Origin: Propionivibrio sp.
GTDB lineage: Bacteria > Pseudomonadota > Gammaproteobacteria > Burkholderiales > Rhodocyclaceae
Direction of reading: 5' to 3'
Assembly: GCA_003249625.1 (NCBI GenBank)
Contig: QKII01000429.1
Location: forward strand, 1-10,385
DNA length: 10,385 nucleotides
Positions within the stretch are counted from its first letter, which is position 1. Every line of letters starts with the position of its first letter. Under the pieces are notes generated by a model that made no database searches, was not told where the DNA came from, and saw only the letters and a program-made list of their open reading frames with translations. Shown here piece by piece: positions 1-5,485 of this stretch. The position numbers and the translations under genes were made by a program.

Positions 1-395
1 CCCTGCGGCGGCACAAGGCTGGTGAATGGATCATGTGGCTGCGGCAGATGCGTATGAACGTGCTGCAACACCTCGTCCGCCGCGTGCGGCCCCGTAATCG
101 CCAAGACCTTCGGATGCGTCTCACGCACCAGATCCTGCTTGGCGCCCAGGCAACCCGTGACAATAACCTTGCCGTTCTCTTCCAGCGCTTCGCCAATCGC
201 CTCCAGCGACTCCTCGACAGCGGCATCGATAAAACCACAGGTATTCACTACCACCAGATCGGCCCCCTCGTAGGACGGGGAAATCACATACCCTTCGGCA
301 CGCAACTTGGTGAGGATCTGTTCGGAATCGACAAGCGCCTTCGGGCACCCGAGGGACACGAAGCCTATTTTCGGCGGTTGTTTGGCATCAATCAT
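1..395 (-). CDS. rimO: Ribosomal protein S12 methylthiotransferase RimO, 5' part (N-terminal 131 residues)
   Basis: RimO is a radical-SAM iron-sulfur enzyme that adds a methylthio group to the conserved aspartate of ribosomal protein S12. The reading frame starts with ATG at 395 ([20 protein letters not shown]) and stays open to the window edge, so only the N-terminal MTTase (UPF0004) domain is present. The three cysteines expected to bind the auxiliary 4Fe-4S cluster are visible at C17 ([12 protein letters not shown]), C53 (VVNTCGFID) and C82 (VTGCLGAKQ). The CxxxCxxC radical-SAM motif and the TRAM domain lie beyond the edge. Residues 9-25 and 75-86 are nearly identical to E. coli RimO as I remember it, which separates it from the tRNA enzyme MiaB. 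No strong Shine-Dalgarno sequence precedes the ATG. An upstream ATG at about 410 runs straight into a stop, so 395 is the only reasonable start. Confidence 0.96.
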   Translation of the reverse strand, partial: MIDAKQPPKIGFVSLGCPKALVDSEQILTKLRAEGYVISPSYEGADLVVVNTCGFIDAAVEESLEAIGEALEENGKVIVTGCLGAKQDLVRETHPKVLAITGPHAADEVLQHVHTHLPQPHDPFTSLVPPQ

Positions 396-412
396 CGCGG
401 AACCGGCCCCAT

Positions 413-451
413 AAAAACCAAAAGACGCTGCACGCTGTGCGCGCCTCGTCT
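413..451 (-). terminator. Probable intrinsic terminator between ffs and rimO
   Basis: Read on the minus strand, AGACG (451-447) pairs with CGTCT (427-423). An inner GCAC/GTGC stem (440-437 with 433-430) has a 3-base loop, and the structure is followed by TTTT and TTTTT tracts (423-420, 417-413). It lies about 40 bases downstream of the mature 3' end of the 4.5S RNA and 18 bases upstream of rimO. It would therefore end the ffs transcript, whose 3' end is normally trimmed afterwards. The stem has an internal loop, so its strength is uncertain. An earlier six-T run (482-477) directly follows the RNA. Confidence 0.5.
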
Positions 452-489
452 CTCGAATGGAAGAGGAAATCACGGGAAAAAACGAAAGT

Positions 490-584
490 GGCGAGCCTTA
501 CCCCGGCACTCACAGTAAATGGCTGTGGCTGCTTCCTTCCGGACCTGACCAGGTTCACCACCCTGCGATGCGGGGAGACCCGCC
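490..584 (-). ncRNA. ffs: 4.5S RNA, small bacterial signal recognition particle RNA
   Basis: This is the RNA of the signal recognition particle, which binds Ffh and targets nascent inner-membrane proteins to FtsY and the translocon. The nearly invariant domain IV is seen on the minus strand between 550 and 527, including the GGTCAGG-TCCGGAAGGAAGCAGCC hallmark with its GGAA tetraloop. The ends were set by the terminal helix: GGCGGGTC (584-577) pairs with GGCTCGCC (497-490) through 8 pairs, two of them G-U. This gives 95 nt, a normal size for the small proteobacterial form without an Alu domain. The gene stands alone with its own promoter upstream and terminator-like sequence downstream. The exact ends could differ by a few bases, because processing sites cannot be read from sequence. 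Confidence 0.95.
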
Positions 585-591
585 GGCGCGA

Positions 592-597
592 ATCTTA
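592..597 (-). promoter_or_regulatory. Probable extended -10 promoter of ffs
   Basis: On the minus strand TAAGAT (597-592) is directly preceded by TGG, giving a TGn extended -10 element. It lies 7 bases before the predicted first base of the 4.5S RNA (584), which is the right distance. The -35 position holds no good match, consistent with an extended -10 promoter. The stretch between -10 and start is GC-rich (cgcgcc), as in stringently controlled stable-RNA promoters; that last point is inference. Confidence 0.55.
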
Positions 598-626
598 CCA
601 CAGAGCGCGGAGAGTATCGGCGCCGC

Positions 627-643
627 GCGAAAACGATTTTCGC
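627..643. repeat. Dyad GCGAAAA-N3-TTTTCGC upstream of ffs
   Basis: A perfect 7-bp inverted repeat with a 3-base centre (cga) lies about 30 bases upstream of the ffs -10 box, just beyond where its -35 would be. The same half-site appears in the longer dyad at 9272-9293, and its ATTTTCGCC core appears again at 9203-9211. It could be a protein-binding site or simply a short hairpin. Confidence 0.5.
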
Positions 644-666
644 CCTGACCGGCACACAGGTCAGGG
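643..666. repeat. Perfect 8-bp stem-loop CCCTGACC-N8-GGTCAGGG
   Basis: CCCTGACC (643-650) and GGTCAGGG (659-666) are exact reverse complements around an 8-base loop, GGCACACA. No T-run follows on either strand, so it is not a standard intrinsic terminator. It abuts the GCGAAAA/TTTTCGC dyad, sharing base 643. Its loop octamer recurs at 937-944 and, inverted, at 978-985. Function unknown. Confidence 0.55.
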
Positions 667-781
667 ACGCGTATCCTCCGAAATAAAAGACCCCCTGAAC
701 CAGAGCAGAGTACGCTAATCTCCGGTCAGAACGGCACACTCGGAAGAACCACGTTCATCGGCGAATGAATCCGGGACCGAC

Positions 782-836
782 AAAAAAAGCCCAGCTCCCT
801 TTCTTCACACAAAGCTGTCCCCTCCTTGCTTGGGCT
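782..836 (-). terminator. Terminator-like hairpin with seven-T tail, no gene assigned
   Basis: Read on the minus strand, AGCCCA (836-831) can pair with TGGGCT (793-788), directly followed by a run of seven T (788-782, its first base shared with the stem). A second possible stem, CAGCT/AGCTG, uses overlapping bases of the downstream arm, so the two cannot form at once. Neither stem is long and the outer loop is large (37 bases), which weakens the call. No minus-strand gene lies upstream before nadB, so if it is real it would end a small RNA or antisense transcript beginning somewhere between about 840 and 1030. Confidence 0.35.
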
Positions 837-936
837 ACACACTATGGTTCAATTCGCGACCGCCAACAGGTGATGCGGAGGACATCCAATTTACATTGCT
901 CAAGTAGGCCGGAGCCAGCGAATACGTGCATTTGCA

Positions 937-985
937 GGCACACAACGGAAAAATACCCGACAAAGGATGAGGGCTTCTGTGTGCC
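937..985. repeat. Inverted repeat GGCACACA...TGTGTGCC upstream of nadB
   Basis: GGCACACA (937-944) and TGTGTGCC (978-985) are perfect reverse complements separated by 33 bases. The right arm sits just upstream of the nadB extended -10 box, so a protein bound there would interfere with RNA polymerase. GGCACAC also occurs at 651-657 and 733-739. No known NAD-pathway operator was recognised, so a regulatory role is only a guess. Confidence 0.4.
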
Positions 986-987
986 CG

Positions 988-996
988 TGCTATAGT
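988..996 (+). promoter_or_regulatory. Probable extended -10 promoter of nadB
   Basis: TGC-TATAGT (988-996) matches an extended -10 element (TGn plus five of six bases of TATAAT). There is no good -35 hexamer 17 bases upstream, as expected for this promoter class. Transcription would begin near 1003, giving a leader of about 30 bases that contains the AAGGA ribosome binding site at 1022-1026. Confidence 0.5.
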
Positions 997-1033
997 TTCG
1001 CGCTGTGTCTTATGCGTACCAAAGGACTCCGAC

Positions 1034-2659
1034 GTGTCGTTTCATTTTGATGTTCTCGTGATCGGCAGTGGTCTGGCCGGTCAATCCGCGGCCATCCGGC
1101 TTGCAGAAACCTGCAAGGTTGGCCTTATCTGCAAGCGCACCATGGACGACAGCGCCTCCGCCCGGGCTCAAGGTGGAATTGCTGCGGTTCTCGACAACAA
1201 GGATTCGATCGAGGACCATATCCGTGACACATTCATCGCGGGCGCTCACCTGAATGATCCCGATGCGACGCGACTCGTCGTCGAAAACGGGAAGCGAGCC
1301 ATAGAATGGCTCATCGACCAGGGTGTCAAATTCACCCGCGACACGGCTGGCTACCACTTGACACGCGAAGGTGGCCACAGCGCCCGCCGTGTCATCCACG
1401 TCGCTGACGCAACCGGTTTTGCCGTTCAGGAAGCGCTCACGCAAAACGTCAAGCGACATCCGAACATCACCATTCTTGAAGATCACATCGCAATCGACCT
1501 GATCACCGGAGAAAAACTCGGCCTCTCGGAAAATCGTTGCTACGGAGCTTATGTGCTCGACAACCAGAAAGGCGAAGTGATCACGATCGCGGCACCCCAT
1601 ACGCTGATTGCGACGGGAGGCGCGGGAAAAGTCTATCTTTACACCACCAGCCCGGACACCTCCTCCGGCGACGGTATTGCCATGGCCTGGCGCGCTGGAT
1701 GCGACATCGCCAACATGGAGTTCATCCAGTTCCACCCAACCTGCCTGTACCATCCGCAAGCCAAGTCCTTTCTCATTTCGGAAGCGGTTCGTGGCGAGGG
1801 TGGATTGCTCAAGTTGCCCGACGGGACACGCTTCATGCCGGACCATGACCCGCGCGCCGAACTGGCCCCCCGCGATGTCGTCGCCCGGGCAATTGACTTC
1901 GAGATGAAAAAACGCGGACTCGACTGCGTCTATCTCGATATTTCCCACAAACCCGCCGAGTTTCTTAAGGAGCACTTCCCCAACATCATGGCGCGTTGCC
2001 TGGAACTGGGTATCGACATCTCCCGTGATCCAATCCCGGTCGTTCCTGCGGCACACTACACCTGCGGCGGAATTGTCACGGACCTGCATGCGCGAACCAC
2101 CATTCCGGGGCTCTATGCATCCGGCGAGGCCTCCTGCACCGGCCTGCATGGCGCCAATCGCCTCGCCAGCAATTCGCTTCTTGAGTGCCTCGTTTTCTCC
2201 GAAGCGGCGGCAAACGACATCCTGGCCCAGCCGAAGATCGAGTTCCCCGCGCTTCCCGATTGGGATGAGAGCCGCGTATCCGACCCCGATGAGGAAATCG
2301 TCATCTCCCACAACTGGGAAGAACTGCGGCGCTTCATGTGGGATTATGTCGGCATCGTCCGTACCACCAAGCGCCTGCAACGCGCCCAGCATCGCATCCG
2401 CCTGCTGGAAAAAGAGATTCATGACTATTACGCGAACTTCCGTGTCTGCCACGACCTGATCGAACTGCGAAACCTCGTCGCGACTGCCGACCTGATCGTG
2501 CGCTGCGCCCTGAAACGCAAGGAAAGCCGCGGCCTCCATTTCAGCCGAGACTATCCCGGGCTGCTTAAGAAGGCAAAAAATACGGTTCTCAAGAGACCGG
2601 CGTTACGTCCTTCGCGGCGGGCGATGTCTTCCACTGGAGCCAAACGCGAAGCTTCCTGA
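1034..2659 (+). CDS. nadB: L-aspartate oxidase NadB
   Basis: NadB oxidises L-aspartate to iminoaspartate, using FAD and oxygen or fumarate; with quinolinate synthase NadA this is the first step of de novo NAD synthesis in the cytoplasm. The 541-residue length is typical. Visible signatures are the N-terminal FAD-binding GSGLAG (11-16), SARAQGG (42-48) near the flavin, REGGHS (111-116), the HPT motif (234-236), APRDVVARAI with catalytic-type arginines (278-287), and the C-terminal FAD segment GEASCTG-LHGANRLASNSL (364-382). These resemble the fumarate reductase/succinate dehydrogenase flavoprotein family. The lone-gene context, the absence of an iron-sulfur partner and the SRGLHFSRDYP ending favour NadB over SdhA. 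The start is GTG at 1034, with AAGGA 7 bases upstream. nadA and nadC are not in the window. The last 24 residues overlap the oppositely oriented ygfX-like gene and are less conserved-looking. Confidence 0.96.
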   Translation: MSFHFDVLVIGSGLAGQSAAIRLAETCKVGLICKRTMDDSASARAQGGIAAVLDNKDSIEDHIRDTFIAGAHLNDPDATRLVVENGKRAIEWLIDQGVKFTRDTAGYHLTREGGHSARRVIHVADATGFAVQEALTQNVKRHPNITILEDHIAIDLITGEKLGLSENRCYGAYVLDNQKGEVITIAAPHTLIATGGAGKVYLYTTSPDTSSGDGIAMAWRAGCDIANMEFIQFHPTCLYHPQAKSFLISEAVRGEGGLLKLPDGTRFMPDHDPRAELAPRDVVARAIDFEMKKRGLDCVYLDISHKPAEFLKEHFPNIMARCLELGIDISRDPIPVVPAAHYTCGGIVTDLHARTTIPGLYASGEASCTGLHGANRLASNSLLECLVFSEAAANDILAQPKIEFPALPDWDESRVSDPDEEIVISHNWEELRRFMWDYVGIVRTTKRLQRAQHRIRLLEKEIHDYYANFRVCHDLIELRNLVATADLIVRCALKRKESRGLHFSRDYPGLLKKAKNTVLKRPALRPSRRAMSSTGAKREAS

Positions 2660-3023
2660 AGTCATCCCGTGAAAGGCTATCCGGGAAAAGCACTAACGAT
2701 CGCTCGCTCGCTTCGCCTTCACACTTGAACCGCAAAACGGCCAGACAGGTAAATACGGAGCATCCTGGGCTCAGTGAGGCACTCAGTTGCACGCCATCCA
2801 TTGTTCTGACGTGCAACTCCGTCTCCCCCAACCGCAAAGCAAGGAATATCGGGCGACGTAACGACATACCAGCCGAAACCAGCACCAAAGCAAACAGTGC
2901 AACACGCCAACTCCAGTCAGCTGGTGACGTCAATACGCAAAGTGCTGCCGCAGCATGCATCGCTGACAGCAGCACTTGATGAATCAACGACCGGCGCAGT
3001 TCGATAAAAACGGGGAACCGCAC
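2589..3023 (-). CDS. ygfX: YgfX/CptA-family small membrane protein
   Basis: A 144-residue protein with two hydrophobic segments near its N-terminus (about 15-32 and 39-53), then a basic turn (LRRP, 55-58) and a soluble C-terminal domain. The C-terminal pattern LVLFPDSLSRDDFRKLRVWL (110-129) matches the L-x-x-DSM-x-x-x-(W/F)R-x-LR ending of E. coli YgfX, an inner-membrane protein described as the toxin of an atypical pair with SdhE/YgfY that affects MreB and FtsZ. Assignment rests on this remembered similarity plus topology. The GTG start at 3023 has only a weak upstream purine stretch, but an in-frame stop lies 6 bases further up, so the start can only be here or internal. It begins 19 bases after fabF and is probably co-transcribed with it. 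Its 3' end overlaps nadB by 71 bases. No sdhE lies beside it, so a toxin role here is doubtful. Confidence 0.72.
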   Translation of the reverse strand: MRFPVFIELRRSLIHQVLLSAMHAAAALCVLTSPADWSWRVALFALVLVSAGMSLRRPIFLALRLGETELHVRTMDGVQLSASLSPGCSVFTCLAVLRFKCEGEASERSLVLFPDSLSRDDFRKLRVWLQWKTSPAAKDVTPVS

Positions 3024-3042
3024 CGCTCGCTACGACCAGCTC

Positions 3043-4281
3043 TTACACCCGCCGGAGAACCACGGTAGCGTTGGTACCACCGAAGCCGAACGAGTTGGAA
3101 ATGGCGACATCAATCTTCATCTTCCGCGCCTCGTTGGCGCAGTAGTCAAGGTCGCACGCCTCGTCCTGATTGAAAATGTTGATGGTCGGGGGCGACACCT
3201 GATTGTAGATAGCCAGGGCCGAGAAGACGGCTTCAATCCCGCCGGCAGCGCCCAGCAGGTGTCCAGTCATCGACTTGGTCGAGTTGACCACCAGACTCTT
3301 GGCGTGATCACCGAAAGCGCGCTTGACGGCAACCGTTTCGGCCACGTCACCCAGCGGCGTCGATGTTCCATGCGCGTTGAGATAATCGACCTCGTCCACG
3401 TTGACGCGCGAGTTGCGCAAGGCATTGGTCATGCAGCGCGCGGCACCCTCGCCGTCCTCGCACGGCGCGGTCATGTGATTGGCATCGGCGCTCATGCCGG
3501 AACCGGCAAGTTCGGCATAAATCCGGGCCCCACGGGCCTTGGCGTGCTCGTATTCCTCGAGGACCATCACGCCGGCGCCCTCACTGAGCACGAACCCATC
3601 GCGATCCTTGTCCCACGGCCGGCTAGCCGTCTTCGGATCATCATTGCGCGTAGACAAGGCGCGAGCCGCACAGAACCCACCGACGCCGAGTTGGGAAACA
3701 GTACATTCGGCACCGCCCGCAACCATAACGTCCGCATCGCCGTATTCGATCAGCCGGGCGGCATCGCCGATGCTGTGTGTACCGGTCGAGCATGCGCTCA
3801 CCAGCGCGATGTTCGGCCCCTTGTACCCATACATGATCGAGAGGTTGCCGGAGATCATGTTGATGATCGATCCAGGGACGAAAAATGGCGATATTTTACG
3901 AACCCCCGATGCGACGAACTCATCACGGGTCGTTTCGATCATTGGCAAACCGCCGATACCTGAACCAATCGACACCCCAAAACGATCGGCATCGGGCGGA
4001 TTGGCCTCCAAACCCGCGTCTCGGATCGCCTCGATCCCCGCAGCCATGCCGTAATGGATAAAGATATCCATACGACGCGCATCCCGCGCGGGAATATATT
4101 TAGTGACGTCGAAATCCTTCACTTCACCGGCGATTTGCACGGGGAACGAAGAAGCGTCGAAACGTGTGATTCGGTCAATCCCGGAACGGCCGGCCAGAAT
4201 ATTTTGCCAAGCTTGTTCGACGGTATTGCCAACAGGGGAAATGATTCCAAGGCCGGTAATGACGACTCTGCGACGTGTCAA
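3043..4281 (-). CDS. fabF: 3-oxoacyl-ACP synthase II (KAS II) FabF
   Basis: FabF condenses malonyl-ACP with acyl-ACP in each elongation cycle of type II fatty-acid synthesis and is the enzyme that typically extends 16:1 to 18:1. The thiolase-fold catalytic triad is intact: nucleophile C164 in VSACSTGTHS, H304 in NAHGTSTPLGD and H341 in KSMTGHLLGAAG. I chose the TTG at 4281 as start. GGAGA lies about 6 bases upstream, the protein then begins MTRRRVVITGLGIISPVGN like known FabF, and the length (412) matches the family. The frame is open further up to another TTG at 4320, but that one sits right after the T-run of the acpP terminator and has no ribosome binding site. fabF is last of the fab genes and is followed after 19 bases by the ygfX-like gene. 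Its expression must come from read-through of the terminator at 4322-4359 or from a promoter I could not identify. Confidence 0.97.
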   Translation of the reverse strand: MTRRRVVITGLGIISPVGNTVEQAWQNILAGRSGIDRITRFDASSFPVQIAGEVKDFDVTKYIPARDARRMDIFIHYGMAAGIEAIRDAGLEANPPDADRFGVSIGSGIGGLPMIETTRDEFVASGVRKISPFFVPGSIINMISGNLSIMYGYKGPNIALVSACSTGTHSIGDAARLIEYGDADVMVAGGAECTVSQLGVGGFCAARALSTRNDDPKTASRPWDKDRDGFVLSEGAGVMVLEEYEHAKARGARIYAELAGSGMSADANHMTAPCEDGEGAARCMTNALRNSRVNVDEVDYLNAHGTSTPLGDVAETVAVKRAFGDHAKSLVVNSTKSMTGHLLGAAGGIEAVFSALAIYNQVSPPTINIFNQDEACDLDYCANEARKMKIDVAISNSFGFGGTNATVVLRRV

Positions 4282-4321
4282 TTTGCTCTCCGGGGAAACA
4301 GGAAAATAGAAGGGGCACAAG

Positions 4322-4359
4322 AAAAAACGTCTGTGGACGGCACTAGCCGGTCACAGACG
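4322..4359 (-). terminator. Strong intrinsic terminator between acpP and fabF
   Basis: On the minus strand CGTCTGTG (4359-4352) pairs perfectly with CACAGACG (4335-4328). The loop holds a further CGGC/GCCG stem, and six T follow at once (4327-4322). It begins 18 bases after the acpP stop codon. It should end most acpP transcripts and let only a fraction read into fabF, fitting the much greater need for ACP than for FabF. Confidence 0.9.
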
Positions 4360-4377
4360 CTTCTTACTGTCCGAAAA

Positions 4378-4614
4378 TTACTTTTTGTGGCCGACGACGT
4401 AGTCGATCGCTTGCTGGACGCTGGTGATCTTTTCAGCTTCGTCATCAGGGATTTCGCACTCAAACTCTTCTTCGAGCGCCATGACCAATTCGACGGTGTC
4501 CAGCGAGTCGGCACCCAGATCGTCAACGAAAGACGATTCGTTCTTGATGTCGGCTTCATTAACGCCAAGTTGTTCGGCAACAATTTTCTTGACGCGTTGT
4601 TCGATGTTTTCCAT
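4378..4614 (-). CDS. acpP: Acyl carrier protein
   Basis: ACP carries growing acyl chains on a 4'-phosphopantetheine arm through fatty-acid, lipid A and phospholipid synthesis in the cytoplasm. The 78-residue acidic four-helix protein has the invariant [10 protein letters not shown] motif, with S37 as the attachment serine (S36 after loss of the initiator Met). Its C-terminal half ([20 protein letters not shown]) is near-identical to other proteobacterial ACPs. The ATG at 4614 is preceded by an excellent AAGGAG (4627-4622) at 7 bases. The gene is bracketed by its own promoter (4663-4691) and a strong terminator (4322-4359), so it can form a short monocistronic mRNA inside the fab cluster. Confidence 0.98.
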   Translation of the reverse strand: MENIEQRVKKIVAEQLGVNEADIKNESSFVDDLGADSLDTVELVMALEEEFECEIPDDEAEKITSVQQAIDYVVGHKK

Positions 4615-4630
4615 TAAAGGACTCCTTTAA
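4614..4630 (-). promoter_or_regulatory. Perfect 17-base palindrome enclosing the acpP ribosome binding site
   Basis: On the minus strand TTAAAGGA-G-TCCTTTAA is a perfect dyad that contains the whole Shine-Dalgarno AAGGAG and ends on the A of the ATG. In RNA it could form a 6-pair AU-rich hairpin (UUAAAG/CUUUAA) with a GAGUC loop, partly masking the start. As DNA it could equally be a binding site, or mere chance around a strong ribosome binding site. Confidence 0.6.
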
Positions 4631-4635
4631 AAAAG

Positions 4636-4650
4636 GTTCATGTATTGAAC
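4636..4650. repeat. Dyad GTTCA-N5-TGAAC in the acpP leader
   Basis: Two perfect 5-base half-sites with a 5-base centre lie at about +7 to +21 of the predicted acpP transcript, a usual place for a repressor operator. It does not match the FabR or FadR consensus sequences I know. The half-sites are short, so chance cannot be excluded. Confidence 0.45.
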
Positions 4651-4662
4651 AAAAACCGTTGG

Positions 4663-4691
4663 ATTCTAGCAAACAGACCGGCTCTTACCAA
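4663..4691 (-). promoter_or_regulatory. Sigma-70 type promoter of acpP
   Basis: On the minus strand the -35 is TTGGTA (4691-4686) and the -10 is TAGAAT (4668-4663), separated by exactly 17 bases. Transcription would start near 4656, giving a leader of about 42 bases. It lies in the only large gap (124 bases) inside the fab cluster, supporting separate high-level transcription of acpP. Confidence 0.75.
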
Positions 4692-4716
4692 CTAACTCAG
4701 CGGGCTGACCGGTCTG
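4674..4716 (-). terminator. Compound inverted repeat after fabG, possible weak terminator overlapping the acpP promoter
   Basis: On the minus strand CAGACCGG (4716-4709) and CCGGTCTG (4681-4674) are perfect 8-base complements. They enclose a second palindrome, TCAGC-CC-GCTGA (4708-4697), and only TTT follows the outer repeat. It starts 22 bases after the fabG stop. The downstream arm lies between the -35 and -10 of the acpP promoter and the -35 is in the loop, so it could be a leaky terminator of the plsX-fabG transcript, an operator, or both. Confidence 0.45.
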
Positions 4717-4738
4717 TCGCCCACTGCCCTTTCGGGCG

Positions 4739-5482
4739 TTAACTCATATACATGCCACCGTTGACATGAATCGTTGTTCCAGAGATGTAGGCCCCCCCCG
4801 GCGAAGCGAGAAACGCCACGGCGGCAGCGATATCTTCCGGTTGCCCAAGCCGTCCGAGCGGAACATTGGCAACCAGCGCCGCACGCTGTTTTTCTTCCAG
4901 CACCTTGGTCATATCCGTATCGATGAAACCCGGCGCAACACAGTTAACCGTTATGTTCCGGCTACCCAGTTCGCGCGCCAATGCGCGGGACATTCCAGCC
5001 ACGCCGGCTTTCGATGCGCAATAGTTGGCTTGACCCGCGTTACCAGCGTAACCGACAACCGAAGAGATATTGATGATGCGACCGTCACGGGCCTTCATCA
5101 TGCCACGCATGACGGAGCGGCAAAGACGGAAGACAGCCTTCAGATTGGTGTCGATGACGGCATCCCACTCTTCGTCCTTCATGCGCATCGTCAGGTTATC
5201 GCGGGTAATCCCGGCGTTGTTGACCAACACAAAAATGCCACCGAATTCCTTCTCGATCGCGTCGATACCTGCCTCGATCTGAGCCGGATCGCGTACGTCC
5301 ATGACGATACCGCGGCCAGGAGTCCCGGCTTCGGCCAGCGCTGCATTGATGCGTTCAGCATCCTTGTCATTGATGCCGGTACCGATGATGGTCGCGCCGT
5401 GACGGCTCAATTCGCGAGCAATCGCCGCGCCGATACCTTGAGCGGCACCGGTAACCAGTGCAACTTTGTCTTTCAAGTACAT
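4739..5482 (-). CDS. fabG: 3-oxoacyl-ACP reductase FabG
   Basis: FabG reduces 3-ketoacyl-ACP to 3-hydroxyacyl-ACP with NADPH, the first reduction of each elongation cycle. It is a 247-residue short-chain dehydrogenase with every key element: the Rossmann TGAAQGIG (11-18), NNAG (88-91), structural N113, and the catalytic S141, Y154 and K158 in the YxxxK pattern. The ending SGTTIHVNGGMYMS is typical of true FabG rather than other family members. The ATG at 5482 follows GGAG at a good distance, and the fabD stop is only 3 bases upstream, so translation is probably coupled. A run of eight G (4799-4792, minus strand) encodes SPGGA; the frame on both sides is normal. Confidence 0.97.
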   Translation of the reverse strand: MYLKDKVALVTGAAQGIGAAIARELSRHGATIIGTGINDKDAERINAALAEAGTPGRGIVMDVRDPAQIEAGIDAIEKEFGGIFVLVNNAGITRDNLTMRMKDEEWDAVIDTNLKAVFRLCRSVMRGMMKARDGRIINISSVVGYAGNAGQANYCASKAGVAGMSRALARELGSRNITVNCVAPGFIDTDMTKVLEEKQRAALVANVPLGRLGQPEDIAAAVAFLASPGGAYISGTTIHVNGGMYMS

Positions 5483-5485
5483 GAA

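Larger units (their letters stand above)
585..1033. other. Long intergenic region between ffs and nadB
   Basis: This stretch of about 450 bases lies between two divergent genes. Short open frames occur on both strands, for example plus-strand 765-995. None has a ribosome binding site, a recognisable protein motif or coding-like composition, so I call no gene. What it does hold is the ffs -10 box (592-597), a GCGAAAA/TTTTCGC dyad (627-643), an 8-bp hairpin (643-666), a minus-strand hairpin with a seven-T tail (782-836), repeats of GGCACAC including an inverted pair (937-985), and the nadB extended -10 (988-996). No tRNA or riboswitch was recognised. Confidence 0.7.

Noticed and set aside
844..856. 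GGTTCAATTC-like string suggesting a tRNA T-loop
   Set aside because: The flanking bases do not form a T-stem and no acceptor, D or anticodon arms can be found nearby.
765..995. A 76-codon plus-strand open frame in the intergenic region
   Set aside because: No ribosome binding site, a repeat- and proline-rich meaningless translation, and it overlaps a hairpin and the nadB promoter.
1010..2539. A 509-codon open frame antisense to nadB
   Set aside because: It mirrors a clear nadB frame, has no recognisable motif and no ribosome binding site; high-GC coding regions commonly leave the complementary frame open.
4320..4320. TTG at 4320 as the fabF start
   Set aside because: It lies at the end of the acpP terminator T-run with no ribosome binding site; TTG at 4281 has one and yields the normal N-terminus.
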